Positions 9,012 to 19,054 of a stretch of 64,000 nt of DNA are shown piece after piece (within the stretch, counting starts at the first letter, position 1; every line of letters begins with the position of its first letter). This stretch comes from JAIBDK01 sp965261915 (GTDB lineage Bacteria > Pseudomonadota > Gammaproteobacteria > Arenicellales > Poriferihabitantaceae). The notes under the pieces are model-generated. The model was not told the origin of the DNA and did no database searches. It saw nothing but the letters and a program-made list of their open reading frames with translations. The stretch lies in NCBI GenBank assembly GCA_965261915.1, contig CBDHDW010000013.1:1674001-1738000 (forward strand), in the 5' to 3' direction. The translations under genes were made by a program, and so were the position numbers.

Positions 9012-10085
9012 CTAGTTTTGCTGGATGACAATATTGGGAAATCTGGAAGAAAAATCTTTTTTACGCATGGCCAGTCTTGCTGCAGCATTACGCGCTATCT
9101 TCTTATAAATCGCCGTAATCTCACTCTCGGGATTGGCACAAACCGTGGGCTTACCTTCATCAACTCCTTTACGAATGGCAATATCCAGCGGAATATCTCC
9201 AAGGAAATCAGTACCGTATTGTTGCGCCATACGCTGGCCCCCGCCCTGTCCGAATATAGGCTCCTCGTGACCACAGTTTGAGCAAATATGCGTGCTCATA
9301 TTTTCGATGATCCCCAATACCGGGATATCGACTTTTTCAAACATTTTGTAGGCTTTTCGCGCATCCAGCAACGCAATATCCTGAGGAGTAGTGACAATGA
9401 TGGAGCCGGAAACCGGGACCTTTTGGGCCAGTGTAAGCTGGATGTCACCGGTTCCAGGGGGCATATCAATGACCAGATAGTCGAGATCATCCCATTGCGT
9501 ATCATTTAATAACTGCTCCAGCGCCTGGGTTACCATTGGGCCGCGCCAAATCATCGGTGACTCTTCATCCACTAAAAACCCAATGGACATGGCCTGAATG
9601 TCGTAACGGCTCATGGGCTCAAGGGTTTTTCCGTCCTTCGAGGTTGGCTGGCCGCTGACACCCAGCATGCGTGGTTGACTTGGGCCGTAAATATCCGCAT
9701 CCAGTATCCCAACCCGTGCGCCTTCCGCCGATAGTGCCAGGGCAAGGTTTACCGAACAGGTAGATTTACCCACTCCACCTTTTCCGGAAGCAATCGCAAT
9801 GATATTTTTGACCCCTTTTAAGGGCTTTATGCCTTCCTGGACCTCGTGGGACACCGTATTTGAGGAGACCGAAACAGCCGCGCCCGGAACTGCGCACTCT
9901 ATCATCGAAATCAGTTCTGGCTCCCAGCTTTTCGCCGGATAACCCAATGCGATATCAATTTCTATTTTATCGCCATCAATACGAAGATCCTTAACTTCAT
10001 TACTCGAGAGCAAATCCTGCGCTGTATGCGGATCGATTATTTTACTAAGGCTGTTTTCAATCGCCTGCCGGTCGGGTTGTGTCAT
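9012..10085 (-). CDS. mrp: Mrp/ApbC iron-sulfur cluster carrier ATPase
   Basis: Cytoplasmic P-loop ATPase that carries and delivers Fe-S clusters. The 357-residue protein has an N-terminal MIP18/DUF59 domain (residues 5-85, with PHTAQDLLSSNEV and GYPAKSWEPEL), a deviant Walker A GKGGVGKSTCSVNLA near 105, DADIYGPSQPRMLG, and the CSNCGHEEPIFG CxxC pair that binds the bridging cluster. Divergent from metG, with about 220 bp between them; no obvious regulatory hairpin is visible there. Confidence 0.95.
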   Translation of the reverse strand: MTQPDRQAIENSLSKIIDPHTAQDLLSSNEVKDLRIDGDKIEIDIALGYPAKSWEPELISMIECAVPGAAVSVSSNTVSHEVQEGIKPLKGVKNIIAIASGKGGVGKSTCSVNLALALSAEGARVGILDADIYGPSQPRMLGVSGQPTSKDGKTLEPMSRYDIQAMSIGFLVDEESPMIWRGPMVTQALEQLLNDTQWDDLDYLVIDMPPGTGDIQLTLAQKVPVSGSIIVTTPQDIALLDARKAYKMFEKVDIPVLGIIENMSTHICSNCGHEEPIFGQGGGQRMAQQYGTDFLGDIPLDIAIRKGVDEGKPTVCANPESEITAIYKKIARNAAARLAMRKKDFSSRFPNIVIQQN

Positions 10086-10303
10086 TTAATTTGGCCTGTG
10101 CTGCTGATTGGCTAACTTCGTATTAGCAATAAAGGGGTAAACTGAAACGAAACGCGAATCAATTGCGGAAATACAGATTAATCCCTACAAGATAACGTTT
10201 AATTTTAACCTTTCAATGGTCGCTTCAAATATAATATTGTATCTTATTCTGACGAACCGCAGACTCAAAATCTTTAGTACACCGCGAGCTTTTTCCTGAA
10301 CAA

Positions 10304-12328
10304 ATGAGTACAGACACACAAAGAAAAATTCTGGTCACCAGCGCCCTGCCGTATGCCAATGGGCAAATTCATTTAGGGCATCTGCTGGAATACATTCAAA
10401 CTGACATTTGGGCTCGGTTTCAGCGGCACCGTGGTCATGAATGCTATTTTGTCTGCGCTGATGATGCCCATGGTACGCCGATCATGCTCAAGGCTGAAGA
10501 AGAAGGCATTTCACCGAAGCAACTTATCGATCGTGTAAAACTGGACCACGAGCGCGATTTTGGAAACTTCCTGATCTCTTTTGATAACTACCACAGCACG
10601 CATTCACCTGAGAACAAACACTATTCCGAACTCATTTATAACCGATTGAATGAGAAAGGTCATATTAGCCGTCGAACAATAAAACAGCTTTATGACCCTG
10701 AAAAAGGGATGTTTTTACCAGACCGATTTGTCAAAGGCAGTTGCCCGAAATGCCAATCCGAAGACCAATACGGTGACAACTGTGAGGTATGCGGCAGTAC
10801 TTATTCACCAACAGATTTGATCGATCCGGTATCGGCGGTGTCGGGCGCTACGCCAGAAGAACGCGAATCAGAACAGTTATTCTTCAAACTGGGCGATTTT
10901 CGGGAATTTATCGAGTCCTGGCTGGATCACGGTCATACCCAAAAAGAAATCGCCAATAAACAAAAAGAGCTTCTCGAAGAAGAATTGCTGGAATGGGATA
11001 TTTCACGAAACGCGCCTTACTGGGGCTTTGAAATCCCCGCCGAACAAAACAAATATTTCTACGTGTGGATGGATGCTCCAATAGGCTATCTCGCCAGTTT
11101 TCAGAATCTGTGCGCTCGGGAAGGACTGGATTTCGATGAATATTTTAATGTCGGCAGCCAGTGTGAGCTTTACCACTTTATCGGCAAAGATATTGCCAGA
11201 TTTCATACGTTATTCTGGCCCGCTGAGTTACACGGTGCCGATTTCCGCACACCGAATGGTGTCTGGGCGCACGGCTTTCTGACTGTCAATGGTCAGAAAA
11301 TGTCCAAGTCTCGCGGCACATTCATCATGGCCAGCACCTATATAAATCACCTGAATCCTGAATACCTTCGATATTATTTTGCCGGCAAGCTCGACAACAA
11401 TATTGAAGATCTGGATCTCAATCTTGAAGATTTCCAGGCTCGGGTCAATGCTGATCTGGTTGGGAAACTGGTCAATATCGCCAGCCGCTGTGCCGGATTT
11501 ATTCGCAAAACCTTCGAAAATAAACTCAGTGCAGAATTGGCCGATGCGGCGATGTACGATGACTTTGTTGGTGCCGGGGAAAATATTGCAGCGGCTTACG
11601 AAAGCCGAAAATACAGCAAGGCAATGCGCGATATCATGGCTTTAGCCGATCAGGCAAACCAGTATATTGCTGCTGAAAAACCCTGGGTACTGGTAAAAGA
11701 CGACGAGACACGAGCGGCGGTTCAGGATATTTGTACTCAGGGTTTGAATTTATTTCGCCTTTTGATCATTTACCTGAAACCGGTGTTACCAGAAACTGCC
11801 GCAAAAGCAGAAAACTTTTTAAATGTCGCTCCGCTTAACTGGAGCGATTCGAAAACACCGTTACTTGATCATGCGATCAACGACTTTTCGCCACTATTAA
11901 CTCGAATCGAAGAAAAACAATTAAATGACATGACAGAAGAAGCCAAACAATCCGAATCCAATGATGCGCCCATCGGCTTGCTCGCCGAAGAGCCCATTGC
12001 TGAACAAATCAATATTGATGAATTCTGTAAAGTCGATTTGCGCGTCGCAAAAATAGTCGACGCCGGTCATGTTGAAGGAGCCGACAAGTTACTCCAGTTC
12101 ACGCTGGATTTGGGCGGTGAAACCCGGAATATATTTTCCGGAATAAAATCTGCCTACGAGCCGGAAACGCTGATCGGAAGACTTACCGTAGTCGTTGCCA
12201 ATCTGGCACCGAGAAAAATGAAGTTTGGCGTTTCTGAGGGTATGATTCTGTGCGCCGGATGCGGCGAAAACGAAATCTATTTATTGGAACCCGATTCCGG
12301 AGCACAGCCCGGAATGCGTATAACCTGA
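10304..12328 (+). CDS. metG: methionyl-tRNA synthetase
   Basis: Charges tRNA-Met. The 674-residue protein shows the class I HIGH-type motif PYANGQIHLGH near residue 20, a zinc knuckle CPKCQSEDQYGDNCEVCG near 146-163, the KMSKSRG loop near 332 and a C-terminal tRNA-binding OB domain (FCKVDLRVAKIVDAGHVEGADKLL onwards, residues about 575-674). This is the standard long dimeric bacterial form. It starts at ATG and converges on the DUF808 gene with a 15-bp gap. Confidence 0.97.
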   Translation: MSTDTQRKILVTSALPYANGQIHLGHLLEYIQTDIWARFQRHRGHECYFVCADDAHGTPIMLKAEEEGISPKQLIDRVKLDHERDFGNFLISFDNYHSTHSPENKHYSELIYNRLNEKGHISRRTIKQLYDPEKGMFLPDRFVKGSCPKCQSEDQYGDNCEVCGSTYSPTDLIDPVSAVSGATPEERESEQLFFKLGDFREFIESWLDHGHTQKEIANKQKELLEEELLEWDISRNAPYWGFEIPAEQNKYFYVWMDAPIGYLASFQNLCAREGLDFDEYFNVGSQCELYHFIGKDIARFHTLFWPAELHGADFRTPNGVWAHGFLTVNGQKMSKSRGTFIMASTYINHLNPEYLRYYFAGKLDNNIEDLDLNLEDFQARVNADLVGKLVNIASRCAGFIRKTFENKLSAELADAAMYDDFVGAGENIAAAYESRKYSKAMRDIMALADQANQYIAAEKPWVLVKDDETRAAVQDICTQGLNLFRLLIIYLKPVLPETAAKAENFLNVAPLNWSDSKTPLLDHAINDFSPLLTRIEEKQLNDMTEEAKQSESNDAPIGLLAEEPIAEQINIDEFCKVDLRVAKIVDAGHVEGADKLLQFTLDLGGETRNIFSGIKSAYEPETLIGRLTVVVANLAPRKMKFGVSEGMILCAGCGENEIYLLEPDSGAQPGMRIT

Positions 12329-12343
12329 AATAGTTTGCCTCTT

Positions 12344-13282
12344 CTAGCGCTTTATCATGGTGCCAAACAGCTTGTTCCCGATTTGAAAAGCCAGTACCGC
12401 TAAACCGCCAGCCAATACGCCGACAAATCCGTTGTAAAAGAGCGCGGCCAAAAAGGTTTTTATCCCGGCTCCTCGACTCATGCCTCCAACAAAATTCTCG
12501 ATGGTGTGGAGCCAATCGCCCAACAGTGGAACGCCATGAACGATAATTCCGCCGCCGACAAGAAACATGGCGGCTGTGCCAACGATCGATAATGTCGTTA
12601 AAACTCTTGGTGCGAGCGATAGAATAAAGTCTCCCAGGGATGCTTTAAACTTTCCATCCTGAGCTGCAAGCGCTGCACCGGCATCATCCATTTTCACAAT
12701 TCCCGCGACCAGACCATAGACCACGACGGTCATTAGCAGCGCAATAAAACTGACAACGACGGCTCGAACAGGAAAACTCGAGGCCGCTGCTACCCCCAAA
12801 GTAATCACAATTATTTCTGCAGATAAAATAAAATCTGTTCGTATTGCGCCTTTGATTTTATTTTTTTCAAACTCAACCAGATCAATTTCCTGGTTCGCCA
12901 CCGCGCTGACCCGTTCTTCGTGGGCCGCCTGATCTTCTTCCGCTGAGTGCAGATATTTGTGAAATACCTTTTCAAAGCCTTCAAAACACAGATACAACCC
13001 GCCGAGCATTAATAGCGGAATGATTAACCAGGGCAAGAATACGCTCAGCGCCAAAGCGGAAGGTACCAGAATAAATTTATTGAGAAATGATCCCTTTGCC
13101 ACTGCCCAGACCACCGCCAATTCACGCTGCGCACGAATCCCCGTGATCTGCTCGGCGTTCAAAGCAAGATCATCGCCCAGCACTCCCGCAGTTTTACGGA
13201 CTGATGCTTTGGTTAATATCGCAACATCATCCAGAACGGTTGCGATGTCATCCAGTAAAACCAATAAACCTGTTGCGGCCAT
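12344..13282 (-). CDS. DUF808 family membrane protein (YedI-like)
   Basis: Integral membrane protein of 312 residues and unknown function. The N-terminus MAATGLLVLLDDIATVLDDVAILTKAS and GVLGDDLALNAEQITG are typical of the DUF808/YedI family. Hydrophobic helices occur around residues 70-100, 150-210, 230-255 and 275-305. The family is widespread but has no assigned biochemical role. It stands alone, convergent with metG. Confidence 0.85.
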   Translation of the reverse strand: MAATGLLVLLDDIATVLDDVAILTKASVRKTAGVLGDDLALNAEQITGIRAQRELAVVWAVAKGSFLNKFILVPSALALSVFLPWLIIPLLMLGGLYLCFEGFEKVFHKYLHSAEEDQAAHEERVSAVANQEIDLVEFEKNKIKGAIRTDFILSAEIIVITLGVAAASSFPVRAVVVSFIALLMTVVVYGLVAGIVKMDDAGAALAAQDGKFKASLGDFILSLAPRVLTTLSIVGTAAMFLVGGGIIVHGVPLLGDWLHTIENFVGGMSRGAGIKTFLAALFYNGFVGVLAGGLAVLAFQIGNKLFGTMIKR

Positions 13283-13438
13283 ATTCTTAATCTCTTTTTG
13301 TCTGGTGTGAATTATAAGAGCTTGGTACTTCGAAATATTGACCTCGTCAGCTAAAACACTTAACGGAATAGATTCGGCAAAATGTGATTGCGCGTAATTT
13401 ACCGCACGATAAATTCGATTCCGCTTTATCGATTGGCA

Positions 13439-14914
13439 CTATCGCATCACAAATGGGTTAGCCATGGGTTCTTTGGACGTACTAATCCAAACGGTTTTCG
13501 TTCGAGTATAGTCCAGTAGCGCCTCAATTCCCGCTTCACGCCCATAACCGCTGTGACCGAATCCGCCAAATGGTGCAATGGGAGAAATGGCTCGATAAGT
13601 GTTCACCCAAAGAATACCGGAGCGTATTTTTGAGCTCACTCGATGTGCGCGAGCAAGGTTTTCCGTAAAAACACCCGCCCCCAGGCCAAATCGAGTGTTG
13701 TTCGCCATGGCGATTCCATTATCCTCATCGGTAAATTTCATTGCACTCAGTACCGGCCCAAACATTTCGTTTTGTACGGTTTCGATGTTCTGGTGCGGAC
13801 ATCCAAGAATGGTTGGTTCGTAGTAAAAGCCTTTGTCAAAATTGGCAGGCTGCTTTCCTCCATGGTGAACTTCTGCACCCTGCTCCTGTGATTTACTCAC
13901 AGCGGCAACAATACGATCGATTTGTGCCCGGGTAGCCAAAGGCCCCATTTGCGTATCATCAGCAAGCGGATCACCAATTCGTATCTGGCCAGCACGCTCA
14001 ACCAGTTTCGCAATTATTTCATCGTATAGGCCTTCCTGAATAAAAACCCGGGATCCTGCCACACAGCTTTGACCCGATGCGCCAAAATTACCGGCAATAA
14101 TGCCGTTGACAGCGCCTTCAATATCGGCATCATCAAATACGACGATGGGTGACTTTCCGCCGAGCTCCAGCGATACATGGGCGAAATTGTTCGCGCTATT
14201 TTCGATTACCCGTGAAGCCGTTTCCGATCCACCGGTAAATGCCACCCTGGCAACGTCTGGATGAGCCGTTAAAGCACGCCCACAAGGCTCACCATAACCG
14301 GTAATAACATTGACCACACCCGGAGGGAAGCCCGCTTCGTCAACGATTTTCGCAAACTCAAACATCGGCGTTGGTGCTTCTTCAGAGGCTTTTAAAACAA
14401 CGGTGTTACCAGCAGCGAGTGCCGGGCCAAGCTTGGTCGCGGCGAGAAACATCTGTGCATTCCAGGGCACCACGGCGGCAACCACACCAATGGGTTCACG
14501 CGTCGTAAAAACGTGCATATCCGGTTTGTCGATGGGCAGGGTTGAACCTTCGACCTTGTCCGCAAGACCCGCAAAATAGTGGTAATAGTCACAAACGTAA
14601 CCGGTCTGCCCTTGAGTTTCTTTTAGTAACTTTCCGCTATCTCGGGTTTCGATTTCACCCAGATGCGCTGCCTTGTCAACAATCAAATCACCCAGGCGAC
14701 GTAATAGTTTTCCACGCTGCGTAGCGGTCATTGTCGACCAGGGACCATCAAACAATGCGGTTTTTGCGGAAGCCACCGCTCGATTGACATCCTCTTCAGT
14801 AGCAGCAGGCACCTCAGCACAAACTTGCTCATCAGCAGGATTAATTGTTGTGATCGTGCCACCGTCAGAGGCATCGCTCCATTTACCGTTGATATAATGT
14901 TGATAGGTTTGCAT
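13439..14914 (-). CDS. aldehyde dehydrogenase, NAD(P)-dependent
   Basis: Oxidises an aldehyde to its acid with NAD(P)+. The 491-residue protein has VVPWNAQMFLAATKLGPALAAGNTVVLK motifs, VAFTGGSE, the glutamate ELGGKSP and the catalytic cysteine in GQSCVAGSR. The ATG follows a strong GGAG ribosome site. It is the last gene of a four-gene operon with an alpha/beta hydrolase, an LLM monooxygenase and a flavin reductase, so it most likely oxidises an aldehyde formed by that monooxygenase. It also resembles betaine-aldehyde and 5-carboxymethyl-2-hydroxymuconic-semialdehyde dehydrogenases; the substrate is not determined. Confidence 0.9.
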   Translation of the reverse strand: MQTYQHYINGKWSDASDGGTITTINPADEQVCAEVPAATEEDVNRAVASAKTALFDGPWSTMTATQRGKLLRRLGDLIVDKAAHLGEIETRDSGKLLKETQGQTGYVCDYYHYFAGLADKVEGSTLPIDKPDMHVFTTREPIGVVAAVVPWNAQMFLAATKLGPALAAGNTVVLKASEEAPTPMFEFAKIVDEAGFPPGVVNVITGYGEPCGRALTAHPDVARVAFTGGSETASRVIENSANNFAHVSLELGGKSPIVVFDDADIEGAVNGIIAGNFGASGQSCVAGSRVFIQEGLYDEIIAKLVERAGQIRIGDPLADDTQMGPLATRAQIDRIVAAVSKSQEQGAEVHHGGKQPANFDKGFYYEPTILGCPHQNIETVQNEMFGPVLSAMKFTDEDNGIAMANNTRFGLGAGVFTENLARAHRVSSKIRSGILWVNTYRAISPIAPFGGFGHSGYGREAGIEALLDYTRTKTVWISTSKEPMANPFVMR

Positions 14915-14934
14915 AGGAATCTCCTCTGAATTAA

Positions 14935-15744
14935 TTAACCCTGACGCATTAGAAATGATAACACCTGACGACTCATTTCGTCGGCAAATTCCGCCGGCCC
15001 CATGTGGCGGTGCAGCGGATTAATAATGAGTTCTGAGTTCGGCAAATCGCGCGCCAGTGCTGCTGACATTGCCGGAGTTGAGCCAACATCACCGGTACCG
15101 CTAATCACCAGCGCCGGACAAGTGACCTGATCAACCGGGTAACCGGCCATTTCGGACTCAGCATGGCCGAATAAATAGTAGGCTTTTAGATATCCATCGT
15201 CTGTGTGTCTGGAAAATACATCGCGAAGTGCCTTCATTTCTTCAACGTGTGTCGCTCGGTATGCCTCAGTAAACCAGCGTTCGATCGCCAGTTCAAGCGT
15301 CGCCATCGGACCCTGTAAACGGGTAATCTCGTAGCGCTCGCGCACGCCGCTACATTGTGCTTCACTGCGCTGGTAAACGCTATGCAAAAGCACAAGATGC
15401 GTTAAACGATCAGAAAACAATGAAGCATAGCCCTGACTGATTATGGCTCCCAGAGAAAACCCGGCAAGTGCGAATCGATTAATTTTCAGATGCTCGAGCA
15501 ATTCGTTGAGCTGATCGATGAAATCTCTGACTGAGCGGCAACCCGGAGGGTTGTCCGAACCGCCGTGGCCATGCAGATCCAGTGTCAGGACACGAAATCT
15601 TTCGTTTAAAACGGGCAGCCATGCCAGCCACATATCCTGATTCAAGCCAACGCCGTGGATAATGACAATGACCGGCTTGTTGGTTTTGGCCTGGGTTAGT
15701 CGGTAGCTCGTTCCGGAATATTTGTTTATTATTTCAGCGTACAT
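14935..15744 (-). CDS. alpha/beta-fold hydrolase
   Basis: A 269-residue hydrolase. HGVGLNQDMW forms the oxyanion region, LDLHGHGGSDNP follows, and the nucleophile elbow ALAGFSLGAIISQGYA gives Ser near residue 108. The acid lies in VISGTGDVGSTP and the histidine in NPLHRHMGP. The start codon overlaps the stop of the LLM gene by one base (TAATG), showing translational coupling. It is likely to hydrolyse an ester or lactone made by the monooxygenase; this is inference from context. Confidence 0.85.
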   Translation of the reverse strand: MYAEIINKYSGTSYRLTQAKTNKPVIVIIHGVGLNQDMWLAWLPVLNERFRVLTLDLHGHGGSDNPPGCRSVRDFIDQLNELLEHLKINRFALAGFSLGAIISQGYASLFSDRLTHLVLLHSVYQRSEAQCSGVRERYEITRLQGPMATLELAIERWFTEAYRATHVEEMKALRDVFSRHTDDGYLKAYYLFGHAESEMAGYPVDQVTCPALVISGTGDVGSTPAMSAALARDLPNSELIINPLHRHMGPAEFADEMSRQVLSFLMRQG

Positions 15745-16787
15745 TAAACACGCTCAAATTCAGGCAGTACCTCGTCAATAAACGTTTGCAGAATTTGTTT
15801 TTTCTGTTCGTGAGGCATACCGTTATCAAGCCAAAGTGAATATTCGTCATAACCAAGCGACTGATAAAATTTCAGACGCTCAATCGCGTGCTCCGCCGTT
15901 CCAATCACATGATTTTTCAGCATTTCTTCGGGAGAAAACATTTCAATTTTTGATTTTTCTTCTTCACTCAAGGGTTCCATGGAACCATTGGTTACCGCCC
16001 GATCGTTACGAAACCAGGCGCCGAACGTATTATACCAGTCACTCAGCTGTTTCGCCGCGTCTTTTTGCTGCTGCTCGGTATTGGCTATCGCCAGATGACG
16101 TAACAGCATTATATTGGGTCGCTCAACTCCAGGGTTTTCTGCCAATGCCGCTTTGAACTTGTCCATTAAGCTGACAATTTCCTGGTCCCCTTGCCATAGC
16201 GGGGTAACCTGAACATGACAACCGTTGGCAATCGCAAAACTGTGTGTGTCAGGATCACGCGCCGCTACCCACATGCGTGGATGCGGCGACTGCATTGGTT
16301 TGGGGATTGCGGTGGTTTTGGGAAATTGCCAATTCTCTCCGTTGTGCTCATAGTCACCTTTCCATAATTCCTGTACGGCCGGAATGAGCTCGCGCAATTT
16401 GGCTCCAGCGCTCCAGGCATCTTCACCAGGAGACAGTCGATCATATTCAAATGCATAGGCCCCTCGGGAAAGGCAGATCTCCAATCTTCCTTCGGTAAGG
16501 ATATCAACCATCGCAGCTTCGCCCGCGAGTTTAATGGGATGCCAGAATGGTGCGACCACGGTTGCAGTTCCCAAGCGCAAATTTTTTGTTTTATTGGCGA
16601 GATCAGTTAGCTGTGCAAATGGGTTAGGGGCGATGGTGAAATCCATTCCATGATGTTCTCCGACCCAGACACCGCAAAATCCGCCTTCGTCTGCAATTTG
16701 GCACAGTTCAACGAAATTCTCGTAAAGCTTTGCATGGGGCACTGAATCATCCGTTCTTTCCATATGTGCAAAAAGTGATATTCTCAT
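15744..16787 (-). CDS. LLM-class flavin-dependent monooxygenase
   Basis: Luciferase-like oxygenase of 347 residues using reduced FMN supplied by a partner reductase. Characteristic segments are GGFCGVWVGEHHG, LRLGTATVVAPFWHPIKLAGEAAMVDILTEGRLE, RGAYAFEYDRL, HPRMWVAARDPDTH and the late VIGTAEHAIERLKFYQSLGYDEY. The flavin reductase gene directly upstream (45 bp away) is the natural electron donor. Family members hydroxylate or cleave C-C, C-N or C-S bonds; the substrate here is unknown. ATG start. Confidence 0.88.
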   Translation of the reverse strand: MRISLFAHMERTDDSVPHAKLYENFVELCQIADEGGFCGVWVGEHHGMDFTIAPNPFAQLTDLANKTKNLRLGTATVVAPFWHPIKLAGEAAMVDILTEGRLEICLSRGAYAFEYDRLSPGEDAWSAGAKLRELIPAVQELWKGDYEHNGENWQFPKTTAIPKPMQSPHPRMWVAARDPDTHSFAIANGCHVQVTPLWQGDQEIVSLMDKFKAALAENPGVERPNIMLLRHLAIANTEQQQKDAAKQLSDWYNTFGAWFRNDRAVTNGSMEPLSEEEKSKIEMFSPEEMLKNHVIGTAEHAIERLKFYQSLGYDEYSLWLDNGMPHEQKKQILQTFIDEVLPEFERV

Positions 16788-16831
16788 ATTCTGTTCTCTT
16801 GATATTTTCCTGTATTCTAAATCAATGAGGA

Positions 16832-17791
16832 CTAATCATCCGACAGCGTTTTTACCGAACCGTCCTTATCACTGCCAAAATATACCCCGAATCGTTGTCT
16901 GCCCGACTCGGAAATGTAGCGTTTAAGCATTATTACCAAAGCTGACGACTGCACTCGGTGCCATGGAATTTCATCGAATGCATAGTATCGTTCTGCTCTA
17001 ACGGTCATTTCCTCGTCAGACTGGTCAATTTTCGCACGATAGTAAATCGACTGCTGGCCAGAGGCTTCATTTTCGAATACCGCAAACAATGAACTAATGG
17101 TTATATCCAGATTACGCTCCGCCAAAATCTGCTGAAAATGATTTAATGAACCAGTTGCGCCATTTAGCCCGCTAGCCGGAACGTAAAGCTTTCCGCTATT
17201 TTCATCTTCCTCAAGCCAGATTTTTCCATGGCTTTCAATAATCGCGCCAACCACTGCGCCAGCGGCCGAAGCCGCTGCCTTTGCCGCTGATCGCTCTAAA
17301 CCAAGACTCATATAACCGCCGCGCACATAGCCAAGGCCAATACTGTCGTTATAGTCATAGCTCAGGATTTGGCCAATAATAATAACGTGGTCTCCAGCAT
17401 CAATAACCTGATCCCTCCTACAGTCAAACCAGGCGCATACCCCGTCCAGAATTGGGTATCCAGTGGCACTCTCCTTCCAGCCTGAGATATCAAACTTGTC
17501 GGCGCGTTTTGAGGCAAATAAAGCAGAAGTTTCTGATTGGTCTTCAGCAAGAATATTGACAGCAAACCCCGCAGATTCTGTAAACACCTCAAAGCTTTCC
17601 GCCGCGCGATCCACACAAATCAACAACATCGGTGGATCCAGTGATACCGAAGTAAATGAATTTGCCGTAAACCCCCTGGGAATACCATTCGTTTCGCGTG
17701 ACGTTACCACCGTTACTCCGGTCAGGAATGTACCGAATGCAGATCGTAAATGTCTTAAATCAAATTGGCCCAAATATTTCACCGAGATCAA
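16832..17791 (-). CDS. flavin reductase with C-terminal extension
   Basis: The first about 165 residues are a flavin reductase (HpaC/DIM6-NTAB) domain: RSAFGTFLTGVTVVTS, GFTANSFTSVSLDPPMLLICVDRAAESF, FAVNILAEDQ and DHVIIIGQILSYDY. The remaining about 150 residues form a second domain with WLEEDENSGKLYVPASG and an alpha/beta pattern resembling a Nudix-like accessory domain, which I cannot identify with certainty. First gene of the operon feeding the LLM monooxygenase. The start used is TTG at 17791; a GTG three codons in (17782) is an alternative. Confidence 0.82.
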   Translation of the reverse strand: MISVKYLGQFDLRHLRSAFGTFLTGVTVVTSRETNGIPRGFTANSFTSVSLDPPMLLICVDRAAESFEVFTESAGFAVNILAEDQSETSALFASKRADKFDISGWKESATGYPILDGVCAWFDCRRDQVIDAGDHVIIIGQILSYDYNDSIGLGYVRGGYMSLGLERSAAKAAASAAGAVVGAIIESHGKIWLEEDENSGKLYVPASGLNGATGSLNHFQQILAERNLDITISSLFAVFENEASGQQSIYYRAKIDQSDEEMTVRAERYYAFDEIPWHRVQSSALVIMLKRYISESGRQRFGVYFGSDKDGSVKTLSDD

Positions 17792-17920
17792 AAGAATTGC
17801 TGTTTCAGATTATCCGAATCAACACACTTATCAGACAAACCGTGAGCACACCGTATCGTGTATCAATGGAAAATATCCCAAACTCATACGCAATTGCAAA
17901 CGCGATTTCTATTTACCGCA

Positions 17921-17950
17921 AAAAAACGGGCAGCCAAGGCTACCCGTTTT
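17921..17950 (-). terminator. Rho-independent terminator after rpsI
   Basis: On the minus strand an ACGGGTAGCC / GGCTGCCCGT hairpin with a 2-nt loop is followed by a run of seven or more T. It starts about 20 bp past the rpsI stop codon and therefore ends the rplM-rpsI transcript before the oppositely spaced monooxygenase operon. Confidence 0.85.
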
Positions 17951-17971
17951 CGTGTTTTCTTGAAAGCAGCG

Positions 17972-18367
17972 TTAGCGCTTGGAGTATTGCGGGCGTTTAC
18001 GTGCTTTATGCAGACCCACTTTCTTACGCTCTACTTCTCTGGCGTCACGAGTAACAAAGCCCGCCTGCCGCAAAGAAGATCGCAGTTCTTCATCATAATT
18101 CATCAGCGCGCGGGTAATGCCGTGTCGAATTGCACCCGCCTGACCACTGTTTCCACCGCCGTCAACATTAACTTTAACGTCAACTTTATCGAGCATTTCT
18201 ACAAGCTCCAAAGGCTGTCGGACAATCATACGCGCGGTCTCCCGACCGAAATATTGTTCCAGCGGTTTCCTGTTAACGATTATGTTTCCAGAACCACGCT
18301 GGAGATAAACCCGTGCAGTGGAAGATTTTCGCCGTCCGGTGCCTTGATATGTTTCTGCTTGTGCCAT
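17972..18367 (-). CDS. rpsI: 30S ribosomal protein S9
   Basis: Ribosomal small-subunit protein of 131 residues. It begins QTYQGTGRRKSSTARVYLQRGSG after a two-residue extension, has VNVDGGGNSGQAGAIRHGI in the middle and ends with the conserved basic tail KARKRPQYSKR that reaches the P site. It lies 27 bp after rplM, the near-universal gene order. Confidence 0.97.
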   Translation of the reverse strand: MAQAETYQGTGRRKSSTARVYLQRGSGNIIVNRKPLEQYFGRETARMIVRQPLELVEMLDKVDVKVNVDGGGNSGQAGAIRHGITRALMNYDEELRSSLRQAGFVTRDAREVERKKVGLHKARKRPQYSKR

Positions 18368-18394
18368 ATTTAATCTAACTCAAATTACCTCGTA

Positions 18395-18823
18395 CTAGAT
18401 TTCCAGTACTTTAGGTTGCTGTGCGGCATGGCGATGAACATCACCTGCGTACACTTTTAACTTCGAAAACATCGCTCTGCCAAGTTTATTTTTTGGCAGC
18501 ATTCCTTTTACCGCAGTTTCGATAACACGGGTGGGATGCGTTGCGATCATGTCTTTAAACGAAGTTTCCTTGATACCGCCCGGATAGCCCGTGTGACGAT
18601 AGTAAGTTTTCGCATTTTCTTTATTGCCTGTTACTGCAACTTTTTCCGCGTTTACCACGACAATATAGTCGCCAGTATCCACGTGCGGGGTAAATTCGGG
18701 CTTATGCTTGCCGCGAAGTCGGTGAGCGATTTCAGCGGCTAATCGACCCAGCACTTTATCGCTGGCATCGACAACGAACCACTCGCGCTGTACTTTGTCT
18801 GGATTTGCAGAAAACGTTTTCAT
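18395..18823 (-). CDS. rplM: 50S ribosomal protein L13
   Basis: Large-subunit protein of 142 residues, the usual length. It begins MKTFSANPDKVQREWFVVDASDKVLGRLA and carries AVKGMLPKNKLGRAMFSKLKVY and the final HAAQQPKVLEI. First gene of the rplM-rpsI pair. The 230 bp upstream contain no gene I can see. Confidence 0.97.
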   Translation of the reverse strand: MKTFSANPDKVQREWFVVDASDKVLGRLAAEIAHRLRGKHKPEFTPHVDTGDYIVVVNAEKVAVTGNKENAKTYYRHTGYPGGIKETSFKDMIATHPTRVIETAVKGMLPKNKLGRAMFSKLKVYAGDVHRHAAQQPKVLEI

Positions 18824-19054
18824 TAACTTGAACGATTTTCGGGTGAAAAAACGGAGCGCGGATGATACTGGAGAGCCGGTTTTGATTCAAGCCTTCGTTG
18901 GGATATTTGAATCATTTTTCACTAAAAATTCCAGTTTTCAGGGATTTTGATCATTTCGCTGTTTTTCACCCATTTGTGCCATCCTCAGAACATCTCAGAC
19001 CGCCCCAACTGGCTATTTTGGCTACTTGAATAGCCACCGGATCCCGGATTTAGC

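Noticed and set aside
18824..19054. Possible RNA gene or leader in the gap upstream of rplM
   Set aside because: No tRNA fold, strong hairpin or T-run could be found by eye.
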